Assembly (NCBI GenBank): GCA_017744915.1 | Contig: JAGIAH010000005.1 | Coordinates: forward strand, 124,001 to 188,000 | Source of the DNA: Agrobacterium tumefaciens | Lineage (GTDB): Bacteria > Pseudomonadota > Alphaproteobacteria > Rhizobiales > Rhizobiaceae | DNA length: 64,000 nucleotides | Reading direction: 5' to 3' | Shown here: positions 42,708 through 52,042 of the stretch, piece after piece | Position numbering within the stretch: position 1 is the stretch's first letter | Layout of the letters: each line of letters starts with the position of its first letter | Translations under genes and position numbers: made by a program | The notes under the pieces: model-generated | Seen by the model: only the letters and a program-made list of their open reading frames with translations | Told to the model about the DNA's origin: nothing | Databases searched by the model: none

Positions 42708-44530
42708 AGACAATCAGATTGACGGCTGCGCAGGCCATGGTTCGTTACCTGGCAGCGCAGATGAATGAGCACGGCGAAACCTATATTGCCGGCATGTGGG
42801 CCATTTTCGGCCATGGCAATGTCGCCGGCATCGGCGAAGCGCTTTATGGCATCCGCGACGAACTGCCGACCTATCGCGGCCAGAACGAGCAGTCCATGGC
42901 CCATGCGGCTATCGCTTATTCCAAGCAGCTGCGCCGCCGCCGCGCCATGGCGGTCACCTCCTCCATCGGCCCCGGTGCGGCAAACATGGTGACGGCGGCA
43001 GCGCTGGCGCATGTCAACCGCCTGCCGGTTCTGTTGATCCCCGGCGATGTCTTCGCCAATCGCGGCCCGGACCCGGTGCTGCAGCAGCTCGAAGATTTCG
43101 GCGATGGCACGATGACGGTGAATGACTGCTTCCGCCCGGTCAGCCGGTATTTCGACCGCATCATGCGGCCGGAACAGTTGCTGACGGCCCTTCCCCGCGC
43201 CATGCGCACCATGACGGACCCGGCCGATTGCGGCCCCGTCACGCTCGCCTTCTGCCAGGATGTGCAGGCGGAAGCCTATGATTACCCCGAAAGTTTCTTC
43301 GAAAAGCGGGTCTGGCGCCAGCGTCGTCCTGAGCCGGATGTGGTGGAATTCGAAGAGGCGGTCGCTGCGCTCAAAGCAGCGAAGAACCCTGTTATCGTCG
43401 CCGGCGGCGGCGTGCATTTTGCCGGCGCAACCGAGACACTGAAGCGCTTTGCCGAAACCCACTCCATTCCCGTCGTCGAAACGCAGGCTGGCAAATCGGC
43501 CCTCGCATGGGATCATGATCTGAATTTCGGTCCCGTCGGCGTCACCGGTGCTGAAAGCGCCAATATCGTCAGCGAAAAGGCCGATCTCGTCTTCGGCGTC
43601 GGCACCCGTTTTCAGGATTTCACCACCGGCTCCTGGGCGCTGTTCAAGAACCCGAACCGCAAGATCCTGGCGCTCAACGTGCAGCCCTATGACAGCGCAA
43701 AGCACGATGCGATCAGCCTGACGGCGGATGCAAAGATCGGGCTTGAAAAGCTCTCCGCCGCCCTCGGCAGCCACCGTTATGCGGCCCCGGATGCCAAGCT
43801 CAAGGCGGCATGGTTCGAAAAGGCCGATGCCGATACGGCGGCACCGGGCGAGGAGCATGTGAACAGCCTGCCGACAGACATGCAGGTGATCGGCGCGGTG
43901 CAGCGCCAGTCGCGTGACAACACCGTCGTCATGTGCGCGGCGGGCACCATGCCGGGAGAACTTCATCAGCTGTGGAAATCCAAGCTGCCGCTCTCCTATC
44001 ACATGGAATACGGCTTCTCGTGCATGGGTTATGAAGTGGCCGGCGGCCTCGGCATCAAGATGGCGGAACCCGACCGCGACGTGATCGTCATGGTCGGCGA
44101 CGGCTCCTACATGATGATGAATTCGGAGCTTGCGACATCGGTCGCCATGAGCGTGAAAATCACGCTCGTCATCACCGACAATCGCGGTTACGGCTGCATC
44201 AACCGCCTGCAGATGGAAACCGGCGGCGCGGAGTTCAACAACCTCTACGCCCACACCAACGTCAATCCGATCGCCATCGATTTCGTGGCCCATGCCGGCT
44301 CGATGGGGGCGGATGCACGCAAGGTCTCCACCATAACCGAGCTGGAAGAGGCGCTTGCCGCCGCCCGTGCCTCCAGCCGCACCACCGTCATCGTCATCGA
44401 TACCGACCCTTACCCGACGCCGCAGGCCGGCGGTCACTGGTGGGATGTCGCGGTGCCTGAAGTATCCGACCGCGCCGAAATCGGCCCGGCCCGCGCCCGT
44501 TATGAAAACCATGTCAAGGAAAGACAATAA
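42704..44530 (+). CDS. iolD: 3D-(3,5/4)-trihydroxycyclohexane-1,2-dione acylhydrolase
   Basis: A 608-residue thiamine-diphosphate enzyme that opens the diketo-inositol ring to 5-deoxy-D-glucuronate. N-terminal pyrimidine-binding domain contains [28 protein letters not shown] with the catalytic Glu region; the middle Rossmann-like domain follows; the C-terminal ThDP motif is [12 protein letters not shown] with the closing Asn in ITDNRG. Length fits IolD. It starts GTG overlapping the iolC stop and is two bases from iolE, so the three genes are tightly coupled. Confidence 0.95.
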   Translation: MKTIRLTAAQAMVRYLAAQMNEHGETYIAGMWAIFGHGNVAGIGEALYGIRDELPTYRGQNEQSMAHAAIAYSKQLRRRRAMAVTSSIGPGAANMVTAAALAHVNRLPVLLIPGDVFANRGPDPVLQQLEDFGDGTMTVNDCFRPVSRYFDRIMRPEQLLTALPRAMRTMTDPADCGPVTLAFCQDVQAEAYDYPESFFEKRVWRQRRPEPDVVEFEEAVAALKAAKNPVIVAGGGVHFAGATETLKRFAETHSIPVVETQAGKSALAWDHDLNFGPVGVTGAESANIVSEKADLVFGVGTRFQDFTTGSWALFKNPNRKILALNVQPYDSAKHDAISLTADAKIGLEKLSAALGSHRYAAPDAKLKAAWFEKADADTAAPGEEHVNSLPTDMQVIGAVQRQSRDNTVVMCAAGTMPGELHQLWKSKLPLSYHMEYGFSCMGYEVAGGLGIKMAEPDRDVIVMVGDGSYMMMNSELATSVAMSVKITLVITDNRGYGCINRLQMETGGAEFNNLYAHTNVNPIAIDFVAHAGSMGADARKVSTITELEEALAAARASSRTTVIVIDTDPYPTPQAGGHWWDVAVPEVSDRAEIGPARARYENHVKERQ

Positions 44531-44531
44531 G

Positions 44532-45440
44532 ATGATCCGTTACGGTACCAACCCGATTGCCTGGTCCAACGACGACGACCGCACGCTCGGCGCCCATATC
44601 AGCCTGGAGCAATGCCTTGATGAAACCGCCAAGATCGGTTTCGACGGTATCGAAAAAGGTCACAAATTCCCGACGGAGCCGGAAGGCCTGAAAGGCGTGC
44701 TTTCGCCGCGCGGCCTCTCCTTCGTCTCCGGCTGGCATTCGCTGAACCTTCTGACTGACGACATCGAATCCGAGAAGAAGGCCATGCAGCCGGCGCTTGA
44801 TCTCTTGAAGGCCATGGGCTCGAAGGTCATCATCGTCTGCGAAACCTCCAACGCCATTCACGGCGCTGACGACACGGCGCTGGTCGACCGTCCGCGCCTT
44901 GCGGCCGAGGACTGGGCGAAGTTCGGTGCGGGCGTCGAGGCACTGGCCGCCTTTGCCGCCGAACAGGGCATCACCCTCGTTTATCACCATCACATGGGAA
45001 CGGTGGTGGAGAGCGAAGAGGAAATCGACCTGCTGATGAAGCATACCGGTCCGAAGACGCATCTGCTGCTCGATACCGGCCATTGCCTGTTCGGCGGCGG
45101 CGATCCCGTGCGCGTCGCGCAGAAATATATGGGCCGTGTCGGCCATATCCATGCAAAGAACGTGCGTCCCGTCATTGCCGATCAGGTGCGCAACGAGCGG
45201 CTTTCCTTCCTCGAAGGCGTTCGCCGCGGCGTGTTCACCGTTCCCGGCGACAGCGAAGGCGGCGTCAACTTTCCGCCGGTGCTGAAGGTCGCGGCCGAGC
45301 ATGGTTACAGCGGCTGGCTGGTGATCGAGGCGGAACAGGATCCGGATGTGCGCAATCCGTTCGAATATCAGAGCCTGGGGCTGAAATCGCTGAAGGCTTT
45401 TGCGCGCGAAGCGGGGCTGGATAAGGCTGAGGCTGCTTGA
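44532..45440 (+). CDS. iolE: Inosose dehydratase
   Basis: A 302-residue TIM barrel that removes water from 2-keto-myo-inositol to give the diketone used by IolD. It begins [16 protein letters not shown], the family start, with [47 protein letters not shown] and [10 protein letters not shown] carrying metal-binding Glu, Asp and His. Start 44532 lies just after the iolD stop; a longer ORF upstream is the wrong frame of iolD. A 235-base gap with a palindromic repeat separates it from iolB. Confidence 0.95.
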   Translation: MIRYGTNPIAWSNDDDRTLGAHISLEQCLDETAKIGFDGIEKGHKFPTEPEGLKGVLSPRGLSFVSGWHSLNLLTDDIESEKKAMQPALDLLKAMGSKVIIVCETSNAIHGADDTALVDRPRLAAEDWAKFGAGVEALAAFAAEQGITLVYHHHMGTVVESEEEIDLLMKHTGPKTHLLLDTGHCLFGGGDPVRVAQKYMGRVGHIHAKNVRPVIADQVRNERLSFLEGVRRGVFTVPGDSEGGVNFPPVLKVAAEHGYSGWLVIEAEQDPDVRNPFEYQSLGLKSLKAFAREAGLDKAEAA

Positions 45441-45474
45441 AGCCTCTCCTGCCTCAAGGCAGAGGGGGTCAAGG

Positions 45475-45635
45475 TTTCTCCTCCCTCATTCCTGTGCTTG
45501 TCACAGGAATCCAGCCGACGCGCGTCTGCGCGGCGGAAAGACTCCTCTCAGCCCAAGGACTTGGGCTGGCTGGATCCCTGTGACGTCCTCGGGCTTGTCC
45601 CGGGGAACAGGGATGAGGGAAACGCGGGAATAGCC
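45475..45635. repeat. Dispersed palindromic element between iolE and iolB
   Basis: Contains CCTGTG/CACAGG around CTTGT, GCCCAAG/CTTGGGC around GA, and a second CCTGTGAC block, in the order shared with 46498-46625. It could form one long hairpin at RNA level. Confidence 0.75.
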
Positions 45636-45675
45636 GCCCGATAAATTGAACGACTGACCAAAAAGGAACACCACC

Positions 45676-46488
45676 ATGACCTCACTTCTGCGCAAGCCGG
45701 TCGCGACCAGCGGCAAGGTGCACGATATCACGCCCCAAAGCGCGGATTGGGGTTATGTCGGTTTCGGCCTCTACCGCCTGAAACCGGGCGAGACGGCGGC
45801 GGAAAACACCGGAGATACGGAAGTCATCCTCGTGCTGGTCGAAGGCAAGGCGACGATTTCCGCAGGCGGCAAGGATTTCGGTGAACTCGGCGACCGCATG
45901 AACGTGTTCGAGCGCAAGCCACCGCATTGCATTTATGTACCGGCCGGTTCCGAATGGTCGCTGACGGCCACGACGGATTGCACCGTCGGCGTCTGCACCG
46001 CACCCGGCGAAAAAGGCAGCCGCGAGGCGCAGCAGATCGGCCCCAATGGCGTGCAGCTGACGGAGCGCGGCAAGGGCGCCAATACGCGTTACATCTTCCC
46101 CATCGCCATGGAGGAGCGCGACGTGGCCGACAGCCTGCTGGTAACGGAAGTCTTCACCCCGTCAGGCAACTGGTCGTCCTATCCGCCGCACCGGCATGAC
46201 GAGGATAACTACCCCGACATGACCTATCTGGAAGAGACCTATTATCACCGCCTCAACCCGGCGCAGGGTTTCGGTTTCCAGCGCGTCTTCACCGAGGACG
46301 GCTCGCTAGATGAGACCATGGCGGTGTCGGATGGCGATGTCGTGCTGGTGCCCAAAGGCCACCACCCCTGCGGCGCGCCCTATGGTTATGAGATGTATTA
46401 TCTGAACGTGATGGCGGGGCCGATGCGCAAATGGCGTTTCAAGAACCACCCGGATCATGACTGGATTTTCAAGCGGGATAACCCGTAA
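45676..46488 (+). CDS. iolB: 5-deoxy-glucuronate isomerase
   Basis: A 270-residue bicupin that turns 5-deoxy-D-glucuronate into 2-deoxy-5-keto-D-gluconate for IolC. The second cupin shows the metal site SYPPHRHDEDNYPDMTYLEETYYHRLNP and LVPKGHHPCGAPYGYEMYYLNVMAGP; the first has CIYVPAGSEWSLTA. GGAAC precedes the ATG by nine bases. It is separated from iolE by a palindromic repeat but is the same strand and pathway, so it is probably in the same transcript. Confidence 0.95.
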   Translation: MTSLLRKPVATSGKVHDITPQSADWGYVGFGLYRLKPGETAAENTGDTEVILVLVEGKATISAGGKDFGELGDRMNVFERKPPHCIYVPAGSEWSLTATTDCTVGVCTAPGEKGSREAQQIGPNGVQLTERGKGANTRYIFPIAMEERDVADSLLVTEVFTPSGNWSSYPPHRHDEDNYPDMTYLEETYYHRLNPAQGFGFQRVFTEDGSLDETMAVSDGDVVLVPKGHHPCGAPYGYEMYYLNVMAGPMRKWRFKNHPDHDWIFKRDNP

Positions 46489-46497
46489 GGCATCCAC

Positions 46498-46625
46498 TTC
46501 CCTCATTCCTGTGCTTGTCACAGGAATCCAACCTGCGCGCGTCTGTTGGTGGGGAGAGTCTACCCAGCCCAAGGACTTGGGCTGGCTGGTCCCCTGTGAC
46601 AAGCATAGGGATGAGGGACGCGGGG
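46498..46625. repeat. Dispersed palindromic element after iolB
   Basis: Same order of blocks as 45475-45635: CATTCCTGTGCTTGTCACAG, GCCCAAGGACTTGGGC, then CCCTGTGACAAGC. It directly follows the iolB stop. Confidence 0.75.
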
Positions 46626-46697
46626 TTTTCGCGCGCCGCATTTAAGAAAATGCTCAAAATATTGATTTCATTCTAAAACTCTCGGGAGGAGAATACC

Positions 46698-47825
46698 ATG
46701 GCCGCTCTTGGCGTGGGCCTTATCGGCACCGGTTACATGGGCAAATGCCACGCGCTGGCGTGGAACAACGTCACGAGCGTCTTCGGCGATGTGGAACGCC
46801 CCCGCCTCGTGACGCTCGCGGAAGTCAACCCGGAGCTGGCAGCCAAGAAAGCCGCCGAGTTCGGTTTTGCCCGCTCGACAGGCAACTGGCGCGACCTGCT
46901 TTCCGATCCCGAGATCGACGTCATCTCGGTCACCACGCCCAACGCCTTCCACCCGGAAATGGCCATTGCCGCCCTTGAGGCCGGCAAACATGTCTGGTGT
47001 GAAAAACCGATGGCGCCCGCCTTTGCCGATGCGGTGAAGATGCGCGATGCGGCCCGCCGATCCGGCAAGGCAGCGGCGATGGGTTACAACTACATTCAGA
47101 ACCCCGTCATCCGCCACATCCGCCGCCTGATCGACGAAGGCGCGATCGGCAACGTCTATCACGTCCGCGCCGAAATGGACGAGGACTTCATGGCCGATGC
47201 CACCCAGCCCTTCTACTGGAAGAGCGAGGCCTCCTCCGGTTACGGCGCGCTGGATGACTTTGCCGTGCATCCGCTGTCGCTGCTCTATGCCCTGTTCGGC
47301 CACGCACAAAGCGCCATCACGGACATGGTGAAACCTTACAAGACCCGCCCGCTTGCCGGCGGTGGCGAGCGCGCGGTCGAGACACATGATCTCGCCAGCG
47401 TTCTCCTGAAGCTCGAAGGCGGCATTTCCGCCGTGCTCATCGCCAACCGCTCCGCCTGGGGCCGCAAGGGCCGCATCGCCATCCAGATCTATGGCTCCAC
47501 CGGCTCGATCCTGTTCGATCAGGAGCGGATGAACGAATTCCAGCTCTACACCACGGATGGACGCCCGGAAGAACAGGGTTTCCGAACCATCCTCACCGCC
47601 CCCCATCACAAGCCCTATGACCGCTTCATCCCCGCCCCCGGCCACGGCCTCGGCTTCAACGACCTGAAGGTCATCGAATGCCGGGAGCTGATTGCGGCGA
47701 TCGAGGGCAAGAAGGCCCATATCATCGACTTCGAGGAAGGGCTGAAGATCGAGCGCAGCATTCACGCCATGGCCCGGTCGTTTGCCGAAGGGCGCTGGGT
47801 GGGGACAGAGGAGGTTGCGGAATAG
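46698..47825 (+). CDS. Gfo/Idh/MocA oxidoreductase, possible inositol dehydrogenase
   Basis: A 375-residue NAD(P)-dependent dehydrogenase with GLIGTGYMGKCHA (residues 8-20), WCEKPMAPAF (catalytic Lys near 99) and FAVHPLSLLYALFG, the conserved His region. CGGGAGGAG precedes the ATG. It lies 209 bases after iolB on the same strand, so it may oxidise myo- or scyllo-inositol or a related cyclitol to an inosose that IolE accepts. It is not a close match to the classical IolG that I recall, hence no symbol. Confidence 0.85.
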   Translation: MAALGVGLIGTGYMGKCHALAWNNVTSVFGDVERPRLVTLAEVNPELAAKKAAEFGFARSTGNWRDLLSDPEIDVISVTTPNAFHPEMAIAALEAGKHVWCEKPMAPAFADAVKMRDAARRSGKAAAMGYNYIQNPVIRHIRRLIDEGAIGNVYHVRAEMDEDFMADATQPFYWKSEASSGYGALDDFAVHPLSLLYALFGHAQSAITDMVKPYKTRPLAGGGERAVETHDLASVLLKLEGGISAVLIANRSAWGRKGRIAIQIYGSTGSILFDQERMNEFQLYTTDGRPEEQGFRTILTAPHHKPYDRFIPAPGHGLGFNDLKVIECRELIAAIEGKKAHIIDFEEGLKIERSIHAMARSFAEGRWVGTEEVAE

Positions 47826-47867
47826 GCGCGGATGCCGCGCGGAGTTAGCCGCCGTCATCACAAACCT

Positions 47868-47990
47868 CCCTTCCGTCATGCCGGACTTGATCCGGCATCC
47901 AGCCACGGCGCGTCTGCGCCGTGAACAGAGTCTTTGGCGATCAAGGACTTGATCGCGCTGGACCCCGGATCAAGTCCGGGGTGACGGTGC
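47868..47990. repeat. Dispersed palindromic element
   Basis: Contains GTCATGCCGGACTTGATCCG, GGCGCGTCTGCGCCGTG and GATCAAGGACTTGATC, ending in a block complementary to the beginning (GGATCAAGTCCGGGGTGAC). It fills the gap between two convergent genes. Confidence 0.7.
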
Positions 47991-48059
47991 GCGGGGTTTG
48001 TGAGCGGGCAAAGCCATTCGCCTCACTAAAGGGTGATGGTCAGGGCTTGCCAAAAGGCC

Positions 48060-49022
48060 TCACCCCTTGACCGGCGTTTCCGGCACCGGTGTCAGCACCG
48101 TGCCGTCCCTGAACCAGCCGAGAATATTATCCGCCACCAGATCGGCCATGGCGTTGCGCGTCGGGATCGAGGCGGAAGCGACATGCGGCAGCAGGGAGAC
48201 ATTCGGCAACGCAAAAAACGCTTCCGGCACCTTCGGCTCGGCATAAAACACATCGAGACCGGCAGCACCCAAAACACCGCTCTTAAGCGCCTGCAGAAGC
48301 GCATCCTCATCGACGCTGGAACCTCGGCCGACATTGATGAACACGCCCTCAGGCCCAAGCGCCGTCAGGATTTCGGCATTGATCGCCTTGTGCGTTTCCG
48401 GCGTGCCGGGCACGATGCAGATCAGCGTATCGACGGCCTCGGCCATCTCCTTCAGCGAGCCGTAATAGGTGTAGGAGAGTTCCTCACGCTTGCTGCGGGT
48501 GTGGTATCCGATTTCCACCTTGAAGGGCTCGAGCCGCTTGGCGATTTCCTGGCCGATGCGGCCCATGCCGAAGAGGCCGACCTTGCGGCCGCGCAGCGAG
48601 AACGGCGAGAGCGCAAACGGCCCTTCGCCAACCCATTTGCCATCACGCAGCCAGGTCTCGGCCTGATAAAGACGGCGCACGGTGTTGATCAACAGCGCAA
48701 TCGTCGTATCGGCCACTTCGTCGTTCAGCACATCAGGCGTATTCGTCACCACGATACCGCGTGTGGCGGCGTGTTTGGCGTCAACGCCGTCATAACCCAC
48801 ACCGAAATTGGCGATGATCTCGAGCTTCGGCAGCGCATCGATCCATTTGGCATTGACCACGCCGGAAACGGCGATGGCATTGATGCGCGCGGCCGCACCC
48901 TCAGGCAGAACCGGCTCGGCACCGGCAGGCACTGTTACGATCTCGACCTTGCCTTCGAGGCGTTCGAGAACGCGCGGGTTTATCTTGCCGGGAACGAGAA
49001 CGACGGCCTTTTTGTCAGACAT
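48060..49022 (-). CDS. 2-hydroxyacid dehydrogenase (glyoxylate/hydroxypyruvate reductase type)
   Basis: A 320-residue NAD(P)-dependent D-2-hydroxyacid dehydrogenase. NFGVGYDGVDAKHAATRGI is the substrate-domain motif; KVGLFGMGRIGQEIAKRLEPF the nucleotide-binding motif; INVGRGSSVDEDALLQAL and LPHVASAS carry the catalytic Arg-Glu-His set. The start at 49022 follows TGGAGGAAT; the longer ORF has a non-family 47-residue extension. The family interconverts glyoxylate/glycolate or hydroxypyruvate/glycerate. It converges on the inositol-side dehydrogenase gene. Confidence 0.9.
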   Translation of the reverse strand: MSDKKAVVLVPGKINPRVLERLEGKVEIVTVPAGAEPVLPEGAAARINAIAVSGVVNAKWIDALPKLEIIANFGVGYDGVDAKHAATRGIVVTNTPDVLNDEVADTTIALLINTVRRLYQAETWLRDGKWVGEGPFALSPFSLRGRKVGLFGMGRIGQEIAKRLEPFKVEIGYHTRSKREELSYTYYGSLKEMAEAVDTLICIVPGTPETHKAINAEILTALGPEGVFINVGRGSSVDEDALLQALKSGVLGAAGLDVFYAEPKVPEAFFALPNVSLLPHVASASIPTRNAMADLVADNILGWFRDGTVLTPVPETPVKG

Positions 49023-49189
49023 GAGCGGATATTCCTCCAGATAACATTCCGATATCAGAGCGGGTTTCAGGCGAACCGCTCCTCTGGGCGGCGATCTTTT
49101 CAAACAACGGTGGCCGTGAAAAGGGCAATAAGGGGATGTTATGGGGGCAGATCGAAGTTTCATGCCGATTTTTTTGCGGCACTTGCAAG

Positions 49190-49322
49190 GCCGTCATGCC
49201 GGACCCGAACCGGCATCCAGCCAGCCCAGGTCCTTGGGCTGAGAGAGTCTTTTCGCCGCGTAGATCACCGCGTAGACACGCGGTGGCTGAATTCCGGCTC
49301 AAGGCCGGAATGACGGAAGGAG
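49190..49322. repeat. Dispersed palindromic element in the 49023-49383 gap
   Basis: GTCATGCCGGAC-type start, GCCCAGGTCCTTGGGC, a GCGTAGATCACCGCG block and a closing GCCGGAATGAC. The gap from 49023 to 49383 (361 bases) holds this repeat, the leader of the hydroxyacid dehydrogenase gene and nothing that looks coding. Confidence 0.7.
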
Positions 49323-49383
49323 GAAACATCGTGAACGATCAGGAACATGCAGCCTGCCGCATCCATGCCCCGGAGCGATATAC

Positions 49384-50406
49384 TCACACCCGCGGCCGCA
49401 CCGGCCCGGTCGATTGCCGGATACGCATTTCCGGCTTGATGAGGTGAATACCATCCGGCTCATGACTGCCCGCCAGCCGGTCCAGCAGCGCACGCGCCGC
49501 CAAGCGCCCGACTTCGGCCTGGCCGTTGGAAACGGTGGTCAGCGCCGGAGTGGCGATTGCCGCCTCCTCCAGATCGTCATAGCCGGTGACGGAAATATCG
49601 ACGCCCGGCACCAGACCGGCGCGGGAAATACCGTTCATGAGACCGATGGCGACGAGATCGTTCCAGCAGACGGCGGCCGTGGGCTTCTGAGGCAGGGAGA
49701 GGAAATGCACTGCCGCTTCAAAGCCGCCCTGCTTGGAACGCGGGCCGGGAATGCGCAGGTTCGGATCGACCTCGATGCCGGCCTTGCGCAATGCGTTGAC
49801 ATAACCCTGGTAACGGTCACGGCCCGTCGAGGTCTGGTCGGTACCGCCAACCATGGCGATGGTGCGATGGCCGAGGCTGATAAGATGGTTGGTGGCGAGC
49901 GAAATGCCGTAGCTGTCGTCGCCGCGATAGGTAGGCATGTCGACACCATCCAGAGAGCGGGCCACGAGGATGGCCGGCATGCCGTTTTCTTCGGCAAGCG
50001 TCATGTCCTCTATCGGCGTGCCGATAGCCGGCGACATGATGATGCCGTCGGAGCCGAGCTGCAGCAGCGTTTCAATGAAGGTGCGCTGTTTTTCCACCGA
50101 ATCATAATGGTTGGACAGAATGAAGGTCTGGCGGCTGCGGTCCAGCTCGCTTTCGATGGCTTTCAGGATTTCGCCATAGAACGGGTTCATCACGTCATGG
50201 AACACCACGCCGACAATGCCGGAGCGCGAGGTGCGCAGGCTGGCGGCGCGGCGGTTGTAGATATAACCCAGCGCCCGCGCCTGTTCCTTGATCTTGTCGC
50301 GCGTATCGGAAGCAACCAGCGGACTGTCACGCAATGCCAGCGAAATCGTGGCGGTCGAAAGACCGAGGCTTTCAGCAATCGTCGACAGTTTAACCTTTTG
50401 TGCCAT
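49384..50406 (-). CDS. LacI family transcriptional regulator
   Basis: A 340-residue LacI/GalR regulator. The HTH is at residues 5-25 (KLSTIAESLGLSTATISLALRDSP) with the hinge helix (YNRRAASLRTSRSGIVGVVF) and a periplasmic-binding-like effector domain from about 62. GAGGAAT precedes the ATG at 50406. An inverted repeat GTTTAAAT/ATTTAAAC lies 40 bases upstream. It probably controls itself and nearby sugar genes such as the hydroxyacid dehydrogenase; the effector is unknown. Confidence 0.92.
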   Translation of the reverse strand: MAQKVKLSTIAESLGLSTATISLALRDSPLVASDTRDKIKEQARALGYIYNRRAASLRTSRSGIVGVVFHDVMNPFYGEILKAIESELDRSRQTFILSNHYDSVEKQRTFIETLLQLGSDGIIMSPAIGTPIEDMTLAEENGMPAILVARSLDGVDMPTYRGDDSYGISLATNHLISLGHRTIAMVGGTDQTSTGRDRYQGYVNALRKAGIEVDPNLRIPGPRSKQGGFEAAVHFLSLPQKPTAAVCWNDLVAIGLMNGISRAGLVPGVDISVTGYDDLEEAAIATPALTTVSNGQAEVGRLAARALLDRLAGSHEPDGIHLIKPEMRIRQSTGPVRPRV

Positions 50407-50446
50407 GGCATTCCTCCCCAAACGCATGTCAGCGACGGATGTCCCT

Positions 50447-50474
50447 GTTTAAATCGCAATTAAACAATTTAAAC
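50447..50474. promoter_or_regulatory. Candidate LacI-type operator
   Basis: Perfect 8-bp arms GTTTAAAT and ATTTAAAC around 12 bases, with a further TTAAAC inside, in the AT-rich leader of the lacI-family gene. LacI-type repressors commonly bind their own promoters. Confidence 0.4.
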
Positions 50475-50539
50475 AAAATCCGCAACCCGTTTAAGGAATA
50501 CCCATAAAAACAGAGGGCACATTTAAAAATTTCAACAAA

Positions 50540-51049
50540 TTATTGAAGATTGGCGTCGATTGCCTTGAGAAGTTTAACGACGTTGCGAATATCCTTGGCC
50601 GAAAGCCCCTCTATGGCCCTTGCCCCGCAATCCGCAATGGATGTGTTGATGTGGTCGACGCTCTTCAGCCCGGCCTCCGTCAGCTTCACCAGCGTCACAC
50701 GGCCGTCCTCGTCGTCACCGCTGCGTTCCACGAAACCCTGGGCTTCCATGCGGCCGATGGTGCGCGTCATGGTCGGTGCCTTGACGCCGAGTTTCTGGGC
50801 GATCTGCCCCGGTGTCAGGCTGCCTTCCTGCGCCAGCGCCAGGATAACGCCGTCCTGCCCGGCATAAAGCCCGCTTTCGGAAAGGCTGTGGCTCAGCGCC
50901 GTGCGCATGGAGCGAGCGGCCTGGGTGATGGATTGCGCCAGTTCCTCGGGGTTGAAATTCTCATCCCTTTTTTTGGCGTCCTTTACCTTCTTGCTGCCCT
51001 TTTCCTTCTTGGCGCCTTTGTCCTTATGCCCGGATTTGTCCTTGCTCAT
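50540..51049 (-). CDS. MarR family regulator with lysine-rich N-terminal tail
   Basis: A 169-residue protein. Residues 1-30 (SKDKSGHKDKGAKKEKGSKK and on) are a Lys-rich, likely disordered tail; the MarR winged-helix fold follows (about 45-165), with LTPGQIAQKLGVKAPTMTRTIGRMEAQGFVER as recognition region and DDEDGRVTLVKLTEAG as the wing. Start 51049 was chosen because AAAAGG precedes it and the longer ORF begins in the divergent gene's leader. It diverges from the creatininase-family gene 79 bases away and may regulate it. Confidence 0.85.
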   Translation of the reverse strand: MSKDKSGHKDKGAKKEKGSKKVKDAKKRDENFNPEELAQSITQAARSMRTALSHSLSESGLYAGQDGVILALAQEGSLTPGQIAQKLGVKAPTMTRTIGRMEAQGFVERSGDDEDGRVTLVKLTEAGLKSVDHINTSIADCGARAIEGLSAKDIRNVVKLLKAIDANLQ

Positions 51050-51128
51050 ATGCGAGTGCCTTTTACCCTGTGGCGGAACCGATATATGTTGCTGGAAATC
51101 CTTACCGAATGCACGCGCGGACTGCCAG

Positions 51129-51929
51129 ATGCCAAACTCATACACGCATTATCACGACGAAAACGTAACAGACCCTCATCTTCGCGCAACAGGTGCAATT
51201 TCCGTCCTGCCGCTCGGCGCACACGAACAGCACGGCCCGCACCTGCCCTTCGAGACCGACACGCTGATTGCGGCGGGCATCGTCTCCCGCCTCGCCGCCG
51301 TTTTGCCGGCTCATCTTCCGGTCTCCTTCCTGCCGGTGGAGCCCGTCGGTTATTCCATCGAGCACATGGATGTGCCGGGCACGAAGACCCTGCGTTACGA
51401 CGAAGCCATCGAGCGCTGGCTCGGTATTGCGGAGGCAGAGCATGAAAAAGGCGTGCGCAAATTCGTGATGCTGAACGCCCATGGCGGCAATTCACCGCTG
51501 ATGACCATCGTCGCCACCGAAGCGCGGGCCCGTTTCGGCATGCTGGCGGTTGCCACCAGCTGGACCCGCTTCGGTGTGCCGGCCGATATCGTGAAACCGG
51601 AGGACAAGGCGGTCGATATCCATGGTGGCGATATAGAAACATCCGTCATGTTGGCGCTTCATCCCGAACGTGTGGCGATGGCAAAGGCCGCGAATTTCCC
51701 TTCGCGCCAGAGCGATTTCGCAAAGCGCTTCAGCCATCTGCGCGCCTATGGTCCGCATGCCTTCGGCTGGCTGATGAGCGATCTCAACGCAGATGGCGTT
51801 GCCGGAAACGCCGCCGCCGCTACTGCGGAAAAGGGCGAAAGGCTCATTTCCCATGCCGTCAACGGCCTTCTCGAACTGCTTGAAGATGTCCACGCTTTTG
51901 ACATAACGTTATTTCATAACAAAATTTGA
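51129..51929 (+). CDS. Creatininase family protein
   Basis: A 266-residue metal-dependent amidohydrolase of the creatininase/MftE family. Metal ligands are visible in LPLGAHEQHGPHLPFETDTL (Glu, His, Asp), MLNAHGGNSPLM and VDIHGGDIETSVML (second His and Glu). The family includes creatinine amidohydrolase and related ring-opening or peptide-trimming enzymes, so the substrate is open. ATG 51129 gives the normal length; the longer ORF starts inside the marR gene. Its last codons overlap a possible Zur operator of the next gene. Confidence 0.87.
   Translation: MPNSYTHYHDENVTDPHLRATGAISVLPLGAHEQHGPHLPFETDTLIAAGIVSRLAAVLPAHLPVSFLPVEPVGYSIEHMDVPGTKTLRYDEAIERWLGIAEAEHEKGVRKFVMLNAHGGNSPLMTIVATEARARFGMLAVATSWTRFGVPADIVKPEDKAVDIHGGDIETSVMLALHPERVAMAKAANFPSRQSDFAKRFSHLRAYGPHAFGWLMSDLNADGVAGNAAAATAEKGERLISHAVNGLLELLEDVHAFDITLFHNKI
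51908..51920. promoter_or_regulatory. Candidate Zur operator for the CobW-type GTPase
   Basis: GTTATTTCATAAC is a palindrome with GTTAT/ATAAC arms. This core resembles alphaproteobacterial Zur boxes, as I recall them, and it lies about 120 bases before a zinc-chaperone-like CobW gene. It overlaps the 3' end of the creatininase-family gene. Confidence 0.45.
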
Positions 51930-51934
51930 GTGCG

Positions 51935-52009
51935 ATGGCCGAATTCGGCCAAAATCTCTTTGAACTGCCCGGACGTCGCGCCTATATGGACGACGACACA
52001 TCTTCCTGA
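51935..52009 (+). CDS. Possible leader ORF before the CobW gene (24 aa)
   Basis: ATG 51935 opens a 24-codon ORF (MAEFGQNLFELPGRRAYMDD and four more residues) ending 33 bases before the CobW start. It begins inside the palindrome TGGCCGAATTCGGCCA (51936-51951). There is no strong ribosome site. It may be a leader peptide or chance. Confidence 0.2.
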   Translation: MAEFGQNLFELPGRRAYMDDDTSS

Positions 52010-52042
52010 GGCCTGCCGGCCTCTCTCCATGCGGGGTTTTCC

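Noticed and set aside
40776-42713. 645-codon minus-strand ORF opposite iolC
   Set aside because: iolC on the plus strand has clear kinase motifs; the opposite frame has none.
42647-44527. 626-codon minus-strand ORF opposite iolD
   Set aside because: It is antisense to iolD, which has complete ThDP motifs.
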